Shown here in pieces: positions 33,984 to 43,087 of a stretch of DNA of 64,000 bases (position 1 is the stretch's first letter; the number at the start of each line of letters is the position of its first letter). Under the pieces are notes generated by a model. The model saw only the letters and a program-made list of their open reading frames with translations. It did no database searches and was not told the DNA's origin. This DNA is from a virus. The position numbers and the translations under genes are program-made. Location: the IMG/VR virus record IMGVR_UViG_3300025000_000005, positions 26,779-90,778 of that record; one strand, written 5' to 3'.

Positions 33984-34583
33984 TCACCACGTATGCGTGG
34001 CGTCAATGGTTGCTAAGTTGATCATTTCTTTGGTTTCGACCTGGAGATTCACATCCGCCCAAACCATGTACCCATCGGCCGTTTTGGGGCGGCCCATGGG
34101 CACGGTAAGGCCGGTGATTACGCAATTGGGGTAATAGGCCATGTATCCGATTTGGATCGCTACGGACTTTGGCGTGCCGCCGAATGGTGAATAATCATCC
34201 GTTGCGGGCACCAGCATCCGCTCAAGCGCTCGTATCGGTTCCATGACCTCTTTTCTGGCATCCGACAGCGCATAAAAAACAAGCGGCATGGTAAAAACGG
34301 TCGGGCGATTACCCTCCCAAACTTGCGCGCTGTTTAACTGGCTCTTGCTGGTAACGCCGGTCCCGAGTTGCGCGAGTCCAGCCATTTTTTCAAAATACCC
34401 GCCGATGGAATCCTGCTCAAACGGACTATTCCAGTTGACCTGAAAATCCCGAGAGATTTCCTCACCGTATACAGCGCAAACGCTGACGTTTTCCTGCCAG
34501 ATCCACGCTTTTAGATGGGGGCTTACGGCCTGGTCATGATTCCCCAGATCCGAAAACCCCTCCGGTCTTTTGAACTTGCCCAT
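33984..34583 (-). CDS. tail tube/baseplate-tube protein
   Basis: The 199-residue protein has KAWIWQENVSVCAVYGEEIS, QVNWNSPFEQDSIGGYFEKM and a final VWADVNLQVETKEM strand. The mix of strands and the 'I..ME.I.ALE..L.P' helix resemble gp48/gp54-type proteins that cap the baseplate and start the tube. By position a tube-initiation or tube protein. Confidence 0.5.
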   Translation of the reverse strand: MGKFKRPEGFSDLGNHDQAVSPHLKAWIWQENVSVCAVYGEEISRDFQVNWNSPFEQDSIGGYFEKMAGLAQLGTGVTSKSQLNSAQVWEGNRPTVFTMPLVFYALSDARKEVMEPIRALERMLVPATDDYSPFGGTPKSVAIQIGYMAYYPNCVITGLTVPMGRPKTADGYMVWADVNLQVETKEMINLATIDATHTW

Positions 34584-34590
34584 TCGCTTC

Positions 34591-35283
34591 CTATTTCATT
34601 CCATGTTGCTTGCGGATTCGCATAGATTTGGCGCGGTTTCTTCTGGCGCCAGCCGTGTTGGCCCGCCGCCTCGCCGCCTTCAAGGCCGCTTTTTGAGCCG
34701 GACTCATGCGGTACTTCTTGACCCGTTTGCGTTTAAACGTGACGGCGCCGTTTCGAATCACCTTTTTGACCGATTCGAACACGATATCTTCCTCGCCGCT
34801 GGCCGTTGCAAACCGGCTGACGATCTCGTCATTGTCCATTTCGAGGGAATCCAGCTTGTCGGCGATGAACCGGCCGAGCTTTTTACCCTGCTCGTCATCT
34901 TCCTCGTCAAAAAAAGAGGAGACGTTCGCCGCCGACCCGCCGAGCTGTACCAGGGCATTGCCTACTGCCGACAAGAGGTCATTGTAATCGTCCTCTTCGT
35001 CATCAGAGACTTCCCCGTCGCCGTCCAGGTCGATCATGCCAACGACAATGGCGTCCAGGTCTGCATAGGTGAATTCCTTGTTCTCGACCCATGCCATGGC
35101 AGAAGCCATGCCCATCGCTCTGATCTGCTGGTTTGAAAAAGACGTCAGGCTCTCTTCGTCTTCTTCCGCCGCCTCAAAAATTCCGACCGGTTCCTTTTTC
35201 TCAGGAACCTGCTTGTCGTAATTAAACGTTTTGTCGAAAATGGTGTTTGCGCCGAAGTACTGGAACGCGAAGGGAATGCTCAT
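34591..35283 (-). CDS. acidic/basic assembly protein with an EF-hand loop
   Basis: The 230-residue protein holds a textbook calcium-binding EF-hand loop, DLDGDGEVSDDE (about residues 84-95), followed by more acidic residues. The C-terminal 50 residues are strongly basic (KAALKAARRRANTAGARRN). It lies between sheath and tube genes. It could be a tail assembly chaperone or an internal protein; a scaffold role is also possible. The loop residues at positions 1, 3, 5, 9 and 12 are all suitable for calcium. Confidence 0.65.
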   Translation of the reverse strand: MSIPFAFQYFGANTIFDKTFNYDKQVPEKKEPVGIFEAAEEDEESLTSFSNQQIRAMGMASAMAWVENKEFTYADLDAIVVGMIDLDGDGEVSDDEEDDYNDLLSAVGNALVQLGGSAANVSSFFDEEDDEQGKKLGRFIADKLDSLEMDNDEIVSRFATASGEEDIVFESVKKVIRNGAVTFKRKRVKKYRMSPAQKAALKAARRRANTAGARRNRAKSMRIRKQHGMK

Positions 35284-35325
35284 ACTGTCACCTCATTTTT
35301 AAAAAAGGGTTAAAACCCAAAAATC

Positions 35326-36894
35326 TTATTTGATAAGTTTCGGCTGACCCGCAATACGCCGAGCCGCGCCGGTCGGGCATATTTCCCAGAGCACCAACCA
35401 GAGATCAATTTCTTGCTGAGTGACGGTCAGGATGTAAGGCTCAATCCCATAAGCCGGGTCCCGCGGGGGGACAAGTCCGCCCGACATTACGAGATCGTCA
35501 AGAATCTCTTTCGTCTGCCGGTAAAGGCTTTCGTAGGTGATCCCGTCCGGCTCGAATTTCGCGGCCGAGGCGGCCTGAACGAACCGATGATCAATGTAGT
35601 TCAAGATCCGGTTGACCCACCCGAAACGCTCATAGTTCTCTTTGTAATAGACCGCCAAATCGTCATCGCACACGGCGCCGCCGCTTGAGGAAACTATTAC
35701 CGGGTTGATTCTGGCGGTGTAGAGAGCGTCCCTATCCAGAACATCGTCGGCATAGAGCGGTTTGATCCCGGTCCGTTTCAGCTTGGCGCGTTTCTCGCCT
35801 GCCGCGGCATAATGGATGCCGGGGACCTCGCCGGAATAAATGGCATTTCCCCTCGCATGGGCAGCCGCCATCTCTCCGGAGACACCCCACACTGTTTGCC
35901 CGCCGTAGAATCGGTCCGAAGCGGAAAAAGGCGCATGGTAACATCTGGCCTGCCGGCTATCGATACTGGTCGTTGCGATCCAGGTGATCGCGGCATCGTG
36001 TTTTATGGCCGGCGAAGCGTCGAAAAGAAACGTGTTGTGCCTCAACTCAGCAATGGCCGCGCAATTTGCGAGGACATCGGTGTCAAGGCTTCCGGCCGCA
36101 AACATGAGATCGGCAGCAAACGACTCGTTTCTGAACAGGTCCCATGCCGCTATAAATTCCTCGGATGTTGGCGTCCCGCCATTGGTTCCACCGGTGAAAG
36201 TCGTCGCTACGGCGAGCCCTGTCGTTGCGGCTGTCGAAAACTGAGCAAACGTGAACGTATCGTTAAAGTCGCACCGGTACCGGCTCGAATTGTTTTCGAG
36301 AACGGTTTCGATAAAGGCCGGAAGCCCCATGTCATCAACATCGGTTGCGGCCAGGCCCACCGTATAGGTTTCGGTGGCGGCCGGGTCCGTTTCGCCGTTT
36401 TCGTCCAGATCGGTAAAGGTAATTTTGAACCGCTCGGTCGTCGCGTCAATGTCCGACACGACAACTTTTCGGTTGGTAGACGGGTCCCCATCGATGACCC
36501 AGATGGACAAAACGATTCCGGTCCCGGCTTCTACCGGTACAACCGGATAGGCATTGCCGTCCTTCACCAGCACGCCCTCATCATCCATGGTGATGGACGG
36601 GTACTCAGCAGTGCTGTCGACAACCCTAACGACATTGACATAATCGCAATCCCGCAAGGCGTCAGCAACGTGCCGAAGGCCCTCCATTTTGGCGCCGCCC
36701 ACCTTTTTGGAAAACGGTTTCCCGAGGATTTCCTGCCAATCCGAATAAAGCACCTTCAGAACCGTGTTTGGCTGACCTCGCGGCGCCTCAACAACAGTTG
36801 CGCCAACGGACACGAGCCCGCCTCCAGTGGTTTCGGTCGCATCGATCGGCGCCAGAACGGTTATTTCGGCGGCATTCGTAATGGTATTCTTCAT
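35326..36894 (-). CDS. tail sheath protein
   Basis: The 522-residue protein has sheath-family features: an N-terminal GGGLVSVGATVVEAPRGQPN strand pair, YVNVVRVVDSTAEY, and a C-terminal part with NPVIVSSSGGAVCDDDLAVY, VNRILNYIDHRFVQ and a final LVLWEICPTGAARR. It forms the contractile outer tail. Its stop and the upstream gene's stop/start nearly touch. The sheath identifies the virus as a myovirus. Confidence 0.82.
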   Translation of the reverse strand: MKNTITNAAEITVLAPIDATETTGGGLVSVGATVVEAPRGQPNTVLKVLYSDWQEILGKPFSKKVGGAKMEGLRHVADALRDCDYVNVVRVVDSTAEYPSITMDDEGVLVKDGNAYPVVPVEAGTGIVLSIWVIDGDPSTNRKVVVSDIDATTERFKITFTDLDENGETDPAATETYTVGLAATDVDDMGLPAFIETVLENNSSRYRCDFNDTFTFAQFSTAATTGLAVATTFTGGTNGGTPTSEEFIAAWDLFRNESFAADLMFAAGSLDTDVLANCAAIAELRHNTFLFDASPAIKHDAAITWIATTSIDSRQARCYHAPFSASDRFYGGQTVWGVSGEMAAAHARGNAIYSGEVPGIHYAAAGEKRAKLKRTGIKPLYADDVLDRDALYTARINPVIVSSSGGAVCDDDLAVYYKENYERFGWVNRILNYIDHRFVQAASAAKFEPDGITYESLYRQTKEILDDLVMSGGLVPPRDPAYGIEPYILTVTQQEIDLWLVLWEICPTGAARRIAGQPKLIK

Positions 36895-37319
36895 TATTCA
36901 GCCCCTCCATAGACAAGCCCGTAGGCCGCCTGTTTTGCTTTTAGGTGGTGTGTCGCCTCGATTCTGAACTCGCGGCCGTCCGGAACGATTACCGTCCAGG
37001 TATCCTCCATGTCGGTAACCTTGCTGGTCTGGCACGCGCCAAAAAACTCTTCTTTGCTCATGGGAACCATGGTTTCTGGGGTTACGGCAGGATCGGCAAC
37101 GGGCTCCTCTACCGGTTCTTCCCATGCAGGCCCAATCTTGATCACGGGCCGCCGTTTCCGGATATGCTCAGCCAATGCCTCAACGTGCGATTGCGGGATT
37201 TCAAATGCTTTTGGTTCGAAAATCCCGCCCGGGATAAAGAAGCGAAACCCCCGTGCGGCGTAATGGAATCCACTCGCGGAGGGGTTTGTAACCAGGATTT
37301 TTATTTTTTCTTCGGGCAT
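36894..37319 (-). CDS. hypothetical structural protein
   Basis: The 141-residue protein lies between capsid and sheath. It contains EFFGACQTSKVTDMEDTWTV and a Pro/Glu linker (EEPVEEPVADPAVTPE). Size and place suit a head-tail joining or capsid decoration protein. Not recognised. Confidence 0.6.
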   Translation of the reverse strand: MPEEKIKILVTNPSASGFHYAARGFRFFIPGGIFEPKAFEIPQSHVEALAEHIRKRRPVIKIGPAWEEPVEEPVADPAVTPETMVPMSKEEFFGACQTSKVTDMEDTWTVIVPDGREFRIEATHHLKAKQAAYGLVYGGAE

Positions 37320-37354
37320 TGCAGCCTCCTAAAGCGGAATTAAGAAGGTAAGCA

Positions 37355-37384
37355 GGGGGCACCCTCCGCCCGAAAGGTGCCCCC
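37355..37384 (-). terminator. intergenic hairpin after capsid gene, possible attenuator
   Basis: Perfect 9-bp arms (GGGGGCACC / GGTGCCCCC, 12-base loop) between the capsid gene and the 141-residue gene. There is no T run on the minus strand, so it more likely attenuates transcription or protects the capsid mRNA 3' end. Confidence 0.5.
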
Positions 37385-37431
37385 TTATTGCCGGGAAAGG
37401 AGAGAAGACCGGCAATTGCCATTGGGGCTTA

Positions 37432-39042
37432 TCAGCCCGTAGTGAATTCGAGTTCCATGAAGTAATTCCGGCCATCGAAGGGATGGATATCGCGGTATCC
37501 AAGGCCCCAGAGGGTGGAAGACTTTTGAAGATCTTTTTGAACAGGGTGGGTAAAGGGGATCGGGGGGATACAATCGCCGACCACGTACCCGGCCTCACCA
37601 ACGGACGTACCGATACCGTAAGCAAGGGAGTGCATGGACGTTGCGGTCGGGTCCTCGTAGGCATCCCACATGCCGTACATGCGGCCGATGTAGTGCGGTT
37701 GGGCCTGTCGGACATAGCCGGGCGCCGGGGTAAAGAAAGGCGCGGGCAAGTATTTCACGATGCTGGCCGAATCGGAGTCAAAAACGACACCGGACAGACC
37801 AGCGATACCGGTGCGGTTCATTATTTCGGCGTCCATCTCAAGCAATGCCAGTCGAAGCGTTTCGTAATGCTGGCCTACGGTCAACCCTGAGGGGACATCG
37901 ATATCCCACTGCTTCGTGCCCTGCGCATAAAACCGCATGTCGTTCAGGATCTTGCGGTCACGCTCAGCGGCCACGAAGTTCCGGATGCCGGTCATGGCCA
38001 TACCTTCCATGTTCAGGTTGAATTCCCGCTTCATGGCCCAAAGCGCCTGGATGGAACTCCAGACATTTATTGCCATTTCGTGGGGGTAGACGACCTTGGA
38101 AAGCATGGTGTGATCGATCACCGGGATAAGCGTGGGGTCGGTCTCGATGTCGATATCGACACACACATGAACCTCGACACCATCGGCAGGGGCAGTTGAG
38201 AAGACGGGGGTTACGACACCGGTGGAGTAGGTGACGGATCCGGTAACGGTTACAAGGGTTGCGCCAACATAAAATGTGCCGTGCAGACTGCCCTCACCAT
38301 CGTCTACGGCAACGAGGTCCCTGTCATGCAGAATTTTGACACGCTTCGGCTTGATTGGTTGGGCCTCACCGATGTCGGTGGCCGCGCTGAACTGGAAGTA
38401 GTTTGCGGTCGTACTATCCGCACCGCCCACCTCGGTACCGTCGCCGGTATCGGTCAGGTAGCGCTGGTCCATGGAAGAGTACTGACCATTAAAATCATAG
38501 CCGATTACGTCACCAGTGGTCAGATCCCCGAAAGTGGACCCTGCTGTGCGCTTTACTTTGAAAATCTCGGACTGGTTGAAGGTCCCGGGGATATGGGTAA
38601 CCATGCGGGACGTGATACTTTGCAGAAGGACGGGAAGAACCAGGGCGACCATGCGGTCTCGCATCATGACACCCTCAGTGGTGCTTAAACCAGAGGACTC
38701 CAAGATGGCGGCGGCCAGACCCGGCATGTTATCCGGGGGGAGAAGAAGGTTTTCGATCGCCATGTGCGCTGACGCCAAGAGGTCGGGCGACGGGAATCTG
38801 CCATACGTGTTGCGGTAGATGCTAACGGCGTTGGCCGCGACACCCTGAATCGTAGCGGCGCCCTTACCGGCAGACTCGAATATGGTGTGTTTGGTCACCT
38901 TTTCCAGACGCTCACAGCAGGTCGCGCTTTCCGCGATCAGTCCGCCAGTGCTCTCGTCAATCATCGGCAGGATAACCGCCTCGGCCATCGCGGACGACCG
39001 CTCCTGAATTACCTTCATACTTTTTTGATACTGCTCTTTCAT
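37432..39042 (-). CDS. major capsid protein (probable)
   Basis: The start at 39042 follows AGGAGA and gives 536 residues. The first 120 residues are helical, as in precursor capsid proteins. A beta-rich insertion (HGTFYVGATLVTVTGSVTYS) near residue 240 resembles the capsid insertion domains of large phages. The C-terminal part (NVWSSIQALWAMKREFNLNM, SGVVFDSDSASIVKYLP) suits the HK97 A-domain. It is the first gene of the head-sheath-tube transcript behind a promoter-like region (39140-39225). No portal or protease lies nearby, so the call rests on size and place. Confidence 0.65.
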   Translation of the reverse strand: MKEQYQKSMKVIQERSSAMAEAVILPMIDESTGGLIAESATCCERLEKVTKHTIFESAGKGAATIQGVAANAVSIYRNTYGRFPSPDLLASAHMAIENLLLPPDNMPGLAAAILESSGLSTTEGVMMRDRMVALVLPVLLQSITSRMVTHIPGTFNQSEIFKVKRTAGSTFGDLTTGDVIGYDFNGQYSSMDQRYLTDTGDGTEVGGADSTTANYFQFSAATDIGEAQPIKPKRVKILHDRDLVAVDDGEGSLHGTFYVGATLVTVTGSVTYSTGVVTPVFSTAPADGVEVHVCVDIDIETDPTLIPVIDHTMLSKVVYPHEMAINVWSSIQALWAMKREFNLNMEGMAMTGIRNFVAAERDRKILNDMRFYAQGTKQWDIDVPSGLTVGQHYETLRLALLEMDAEIMNRTGIAGLSGVVFDSDSASIVKYLPAPFFTPAPGYVRQAQPHYIGRMYGMWDAYEDPTATSMHSLAYGIGTSVGEAGYVVGDCIPPIPFTHPVQKDLQKSSTLWGLGYRDIHPFDGRNYFMELEFTTG

Positions 39043-39139
39043 GAGAGGAATCTCCTGATTTGGGGTTAATCCCGCCGGGCACCTCTGCATTTTGAGGTAT
39101 TCGTGTAACCGGCTATGTCAAAGAACGATCTCTTTTTCC

Positions 39140-39225
39140 GTAAAGATTTAAAGAAATCTTTACATGCAAGAAAAAAAGAAAAATTTATTTCTTTATCTAT
39201 CTACACAAAAAAAAGCGTTTTGCAA
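39140..39225 (-). promoter_or_regulatory. promoter region of the capsid transcript
   Basis: Minus strand: -35 TTGCAA (39225-39220), 16-base spacer, -10 TAGATA (39203-39198), then a TAAAGAAA unit (39195-39188). Downstream is a 24-bp perfect inverted repeat made of two opposed TAAAGATT units (39140-39163). The layout matches the elements at 25.5, 27.7 and 49.7 kb. The rest of the 220-bp gap shows no gene. Confidence 0.55.
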
Positions 39226-39265
39226 GCAAAAATTGTGCCCATCGTATATTTTGTTAAAAATCTGG

Positions 39266-39469
39266 CTATGCAACGACAGATCCAACGTGGGACGAATCCG
39301 TCACGACCTCGGAGTTTTCAATAATTTCATCTATTATGCCCTGGCAAAACGCAATACGCGCCTCGCGTGCATACGCCTCGGAGTCAACACCATTTTGTAT
39401 CTGCGTATGGTCAAGTTGATCAAGGTATGCCGCTATCCTGTTTGCCATACTTACGGCTGACATTGCCAT
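39266..39469 (-). CDS. small helical hypothetical protein
   Basis: The 67-residue protein begins MAMSAVSMANRIAAYL and is helical. It overlaps the spike gene stop by one base. It could be a hub chaperone. Not recognised. Confidence 0.6.
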   Translation of the reverse strand: MAMSAVSMANRIAAYLDQLDHTQIQNGVDSEAYAREARIAFCQGIIDEIIENSEVVTDSSHVGSVVA

Positions 39470-40182
39470 TAGTAGAGGCTCCCTTTGACTGAACGTGAAA
39501 TCATTTTGTGGGGCTTACCGGTGTAGGCACAGATGCAATGCCCCTGGACGATGCCCTTGGTGTCATCCCCTTGGGATCCATCCAGCACAACAGTACCAAG
39601 GGCGTAAGCTTTTATCCTGCCATCGGATGAGATATTCACGTTACCAGCGCTGTGAATCGTTACCATCCCGTTCGCCGCAATCTCAATTGCGGTACCGCTT
39701 GATTTCTGTGTGACCCTCACGGACGCATCCGCCGCCATTTCGAGGAGGCAACCATTTTCCTCAACTACGATGGCACCATCGTGATAACCGATAGCGGCCG
39801 GCATAGGCTCATCGGATGTCCGCTCAGGGACGTAGGCATCCCCAGCCCAGGACCCTGGTGGGAGGTTCGGTGTTCCTGACGGGCAATAATGGACGCTGCC
39901 CGTTATCCTTGGGCGCCTGCTGCTGCCATCATGCGGAAAATCAACCCACACGGTATCATCCACTCGGGCAGGGATAAAGTGCCCCTCGCCAGCCCTGCAC
40001 CCTATCGGCAACCGGTATTCCGCCCAGGGGAGATCGCTATCCGGTACGCCATCGAATAGGGGGTGAACCCTGACCTTCACGCGCATCAAGTGTTCCGGAT
40101 CCTCAACCGAAATTACGGTCCCGATATATTCCCCGGTATATTTTTTTTGCTGCTCGGACGGGATAATGAGGTCTTTTTTCAT
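39469..40182 (-). CDS. baseplate spike protein (gpV/gp5 OB-fold type)
   Basis: The 237-residue protein has an N-terminal OB fold (GTVISVEDPEHLMRVKVRVH, then GEGHFIPARVDDTVWVDF). A C-terminal beta-helix-like repeat follows (IEIAANGMVTIHSAGNVNIS, then SDGRIKA), typical of membrane-piercing spikes. It follows the hub protein with a 4-bp overlap. Confidence 0.85.
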   Translation of the reverse strand: MKKDLIIPSEQQKKYTGEYIGTVISVEDPEHLMRVKVRVHPLFDGVPDSDLPWAEYRLPIGCRAGEGHFIPARVDDTVWVDFPHDGSSRRPRITGSVHYCPSGTPNLPPGSWAGDAYVPERTSDEPMPAAIGYHDGAIVVEENGCLLEMAADASVRVTQKSSGTAIEIAANGMVTIHSAGNVNISSDGRIKAYALGTVVLDGSQGDDTKGIVQGHCICAYTGKPHKMISRSVKGSLY

Positions 40183-41174
40183 ATCGGCAGTATCCCCTTC
40201 ACGCGGGTCAAATATTTCTGCTCGGTGTAATAATGGGAGGCAGTCCCAACGATGATTTTTTCAGGAAGGCTTTCGTTCAATGGGGAGTCCATCCGGTCCT
40301 GGTTCCACTTGACGGCTATGGCAATGCCTGGCCTTACCGCCCCACTACCGTTCCCGACCCAATCCACATCAGGAATGTGTACGGCTGATAGGTTATCGAG
40401 TGCTGATGCCGAATCAAGAGCGCTCATTTGTGCCGGCGCTTCGGTCCCGTTTTTCGATTTGATCACCCCACCCGTCATGCTCCATCCGCAATAGGACCGA
40501 ACCAGCTTGTCCTTTATGACCTCGCCGGTGTTCGGGCGGGAATAGGATATGATCCGGTTCGCCGCATAATTATTGTTATGCTCGTAGGTGATTGACGGGA
40601 TGGATGCCATCATTGCGGAGATACGCTTCAGATAGGCTTTCCCTCTCTGGTAATAGAACTTCGCCCCGCACTCAATGGCGAGTTGCCGAAGCATGTTACT
40701 GCGCCTCTCCCCCGGGAGAATGTGATAGTCCGGGCCGACCGCGAACCGGTCCACCTCGCACTTAACGCCCGGCATTACCCTGTTTAAAATAGTGAGGGGG
40801 GATGAGTTGGTGAACATTTGCGCCGAAACGACAGGCGCTTTTAGTGCCCATACATCCGACTGCATGCAGTTCAGTTCGATCGCCCCCGATTTATCAGGCA
40901 TGGTAATAATCGTGTATTTATCCACGACCTCACCGCTTAAAGACGGGTCATTCCAGTAATCGGCGAAGGTGATTTGGAGTTTGTTCCCGGGGGAGACACC
41001 CCAGTCATCCCGGATCACCGATTCCGGGTCCCGGATACAAAGGATCAGCTTTGGACCTGATAGGTCAAGTGTTTCGATCAGAGCCACGCTTCGGAGAAAG
41101 GAGAGATCGAATTCATGCCCGTTGCAGGTGACTTTTTGAAGGAAAAGACCCTCATGCTGGTTATAATCGGTCAT
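40179..41174 (-). CDS. baseplate hub protein (gpD/gp27-like)
   Basis: The start at 41174 overlaps the upstream stop (TAATG) and gives 331 residues. Features: a first domain with LIETLDLSGPKLILCIRDPE and GNKLQITFAD, then TILNRVMPGVKCEVDRFAVG and LRQLAIECGAKFYYQRGKAY, as in gp27/gpD late-control proteins. It would form the trimeric hub that carries the spike encoded next. Confidence 0.75.
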   Translation of the reverse strand: MTDYNQHEGLFLQKVTCNGHEFDLSFLRSVALIETLDLSGPKLILCIRDPESVIRDDWGVSPGNKLQITFADYWNDPSLSGEVVDKYTIITMPDKSGAIELNCMQSDVWALKAPVVSAQMFTNSSPLTILNRVMPGVKCEVDRFAVGPDYHILPGERRSNMLRQLAIECGAKFYYQRGKAYLKRISAMMASIPSITYEHNNNYAANRIISYSRPNTGEVIKDKLVRSYCGWSMTGGVIKSKNGTEAPAQMSALDSASALDNLSAVHIPDVDWVGNGSGAVRPGIAIAVKWNQDRMDSPLNESLPEKIIVGTASHYYTEQKYLTRVKGILPI

Positions 41175-41902
41175 TAAAAGCCCCCGATGGTGCCGCACTT
41201 AATGTCGAACCCGTACTGGATTCGCATCGGATCCACAATTTCAACGGCATCGCCAATTATGACCGGCGCCGACACATCGATTTTCCCGGTCACGGCGTAG
41301 AACCGGCCCGATTCATCGGTAATGCTGGCATCGTCAAGGATGCATGTCTTGCAGTTCTTGACCGTGGCTTTTAATTCGATGGGGTTTCCGGCGATCTCGT
41401 AGTGGATCTTGAACCGGTCTGATACAGGGGATTGGGAAACAAGCGAGAACCAGGCTATGGACATGCGATCGAGGGATGCTTTGTCCCTGGAGATAAAACC
41501 TATTTCGTAGGTGAGAGCCAAGGAAAGCATGCGGAGTCTCATATCCGTGTCATCAGCCCCGGCATAGCGCTTCACCCACTGGTTGAACGGACCATCAATA
41601 TTATCGGCGTCACTGACAAGCCCTGGCTTTCTGTAATAATAGATCACTGGGAGTTTTGCGACATTCACCCTCGCAGGGGTCGCGCCGGCGGCCGATGTAA
41701 CCGCCTTGGCATCACTGAGGTAGTTTTTTAGGAATGCGGCCACACCATCGCACTGATGCCGAAACACCTTCTGATTGCTGGCTCGGGCAATGAATTCCTG
41801 GAATTCTTTTGGGCCATTCGTGGCTGAGAAGCCGGTAAATGCGGATAGGATGTAGGTCCCAAACGCAATATCAACGGCAAAAAGCTCGCTCATCTCGTTC
41901 AT
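41174..41902 (-). CDS. tail structural protein, unknown
   Basis: The 242-residue protein has a helical N-terminus and a beta-rich C-terminus (CKTCILDDASITDESGRFYA). It lies between hub and a 163-residue protein with overlaps on both sides. It is probably part of the hub or tube distal end. Not recognised. Confidence 0.65.
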   Translation of the reverse strand: MNEMSELFAVDIAFGTYILSAFTGFSATNGPKEFQEFIARASNQKVFRHQCDGVAAFLKNYLSDAKAVTSAAGATPARVNVAKLPVIYYYRKPGLVSDADNIDGPFNQWVKRYAGADDTDMRLRMLSLALTYEIGFISRDKASLDRMSIAWFSLVSQSPVSDRFKIHYEIAGNPIELKATVKNCKTCILDDASITDESGRFYAVTGKIDVSAPVIIGDAVEIVDPMRIQYGFDIKCGTIGGF

Positions 41903-42390
41903 TGGGCGTCCTTGAACTCCTCTTCGAGATCAATAAAGGGGAGCATGGAATAAACGACAGCCACCCCTGGATGTTTCGTTGCCGACACGGCACCGTCCAC
42001 ATAAAAGATTCTGCGAACCGTGCTGTCATCGGTCGAATCATACTCGTCATAAAGAAGGATGCTTCCCTTGGGCACGCTGGAGGCGCCGATCAGCATTTGA
42101 ACCGGCTGACCCTCGAACCCGGTCCAGTGCTCGCCAGCCGTGTCCATGGATACCTGAAAATCAATCGGGAGTTCGTAGGCATAGACCGGAACTGGATCTG
42201 AATAATCAATCGTTTTTTCGCTTGCCTCCATTGATCCGACATTGTCAGGCTCATCCGTAAGTTGCTCTACGGAGGCTCGGTCGGCACGGAAAAGAACAGC
42301 CTTGATAGCGGTAGGCTCAGTGGATAGAAAGGCTATCAGATCATCGGCGAGAACCTGAAAGGTCGGTCTGAAATCTCTCTGAGTTGTCAT
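41899..42390 (-). CDS. tail structural protein, unknown
   Basis: The 163-residue protein is the first gene of the hub-spike operon. Features: LADDLIAFLSTEPTAIKAVL, VYAYELPIDFQVSMDTAGEH, GSILLYDEYDSTD. Beta-rich. Not recognised; overlaps the next gene by 4 bp. Confidence 0.65.
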   Translation of the reverse strand: MTTQRDFRPTFQVLADDLIAFLSTEPTAIKAVLFRADRASVEQLTDEPDNVGSMEASEKTIDYSDPVPVYAYELPIDFQVSMDTAGEHWTGFEGQPVQMLIGASSVPKGSILLYDEYDSTDDSTVRRIFYVDGAVSATKHPGVAVVYSMLPFIDLEEEFKDAQ

Positions 42391-42455
42391 TCAGATATGC
42401 CCCCGTTTAAATTACCTTCGATATATCTTTTTTAAAGCATACCTTTTTTTAAAGC

Positions 42456-42479
42456 AAACTTTTTTTCTTTAAAACTTTA
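42456..42479 (-). promoter_or_regulatory. TAAAGNNN array, 3 units
   Basis: Plus strand AAACTTTT TTTCTTTA AAACTTTA, 66 bp upstream of the hub-spike operon start on the minus strand. Confidence 0.5.
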
Positions 42480-42528
42480 TTTCGGGAATAGATATTGCAG
42501 TGAGCTTGTTACATATTTTTTTCTGTCT

Positions 42529-42571
42529 TGCGTATTTTTTTCTTGACAATACGCATTTGGGCATATATATT
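42529..42571 (+). promoter_or_regulatory. sigma-70-type promoter with overlapping operator
   Basis: -35 TTGACA at 42543-42548, 17-base spacer, -10 TATATT at 42566-42571. An 8-bp perfect inverted repeat (TGCGTATT 42529-42536 / AATACGCA 42548-42555) overlaps the -35 box, a layout typical of a repressor operator. It drives the plus-strand operon at 42613-44112. Confidence 0.75.
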
Positions 42572-42612
42572 GAAATCAACAATGGATGAAAACTTTAACC
42601 TTGGAGGTAAAA

Positions 42613-42873
42613 ATGAAAATTTCGGAAAATGACAGAAAAAGAGCAAAGGCGATAGCAATACAAATTGAAGAAGCTCACAATCGAGGGGACATGGCGACAC
42701 GAAACCAACTCATCCCCGACCTGAAACAAATCATAGGGTATTGGCCCGCTAACGACCGCCTGACAACAAAAGAATTTAGGGGAGAATCTATCCCGCCAAT
42801 GCGCTATGTGACACCAAGCGGACATACTCATAAATTTTTTACGGCGCAAGAAAAATGGGCATGCTCGGAATGA
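42613..42873 (+). CDS. small early protein, unknown
   Basis: The 86-residue protein starts at an ATG behind GGAGGT (42603-42608). It has a basic helical N-terminus (ENDRKRAKAIAIQIEEAHNR) and a C-terminal MRYVTPSGHTHKFF segment. First gene of the plus-strand operon; not recognised. Confidence 0.7.
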   Translation: MKISENDRKRAKAIAIQIEEAHNRGDMATRNQLIPDLKQIIGYWPANDRLTTKEFRGESIPPMRYVTPSGHTHKFFTAQEKWACSE

Positions 42874-43070
42874 ATCGATACCGAGAAATAATGACCGCGA
42901 GGGAATTCTCGCAAAGTGCCGGTGAAACCAAACTTTCACCGGCATCAATAGAAATAGGCCGGAGTTACCTTGTCGCCGGGTTGTCCATCAAGGAGACGGC
43001 GAAAAAACATGCCGAAGCCCCAGAACAGGTGCGGCGGATCGTGGCGAGAATATGCCGCAAAACCCATTAA
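42870..43070 (+). CDS. KorA/TrfB-like HTH regulator
   Basis: The start at 42870 overlaps the upstream stop by 4 bp (ATGA) and gives 66 residues; a longer frame starts at 42855. The segment MTAREF, then SPASIEIGRSYLVAGLSIKE and APEQVRRIVARI, resembles the TrfB/KorA helix-turn-helix family of plasmid and phage repressors. It may bind the inverted repeat over its own promoter at 42529-42555; that is inference. Confidence 0.6.
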   Translation: MNRYREIMTAREFSQSAGETKLSPASIEIGRSYLVAGLSIKETAKKHAEAPEQVRRIVARICRKTH

Positions 43071-43087
43071 CGTGGAGGATTGAGACC

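Noticed and set aside
35812-36912. A 366-codon plus-strand frame opposite the sheath gene
   Set aside because: It mirrors the sheath gene, has no promoter or ribosome site, and is Arg/Gly-rich in the way of antisense reads.
37355-37384. A strong rho-independent terminator after the capsid gene
   Set aside because: The stem is perfect but no T run follows on the minus strand. It is kept only as a possible attenuator.
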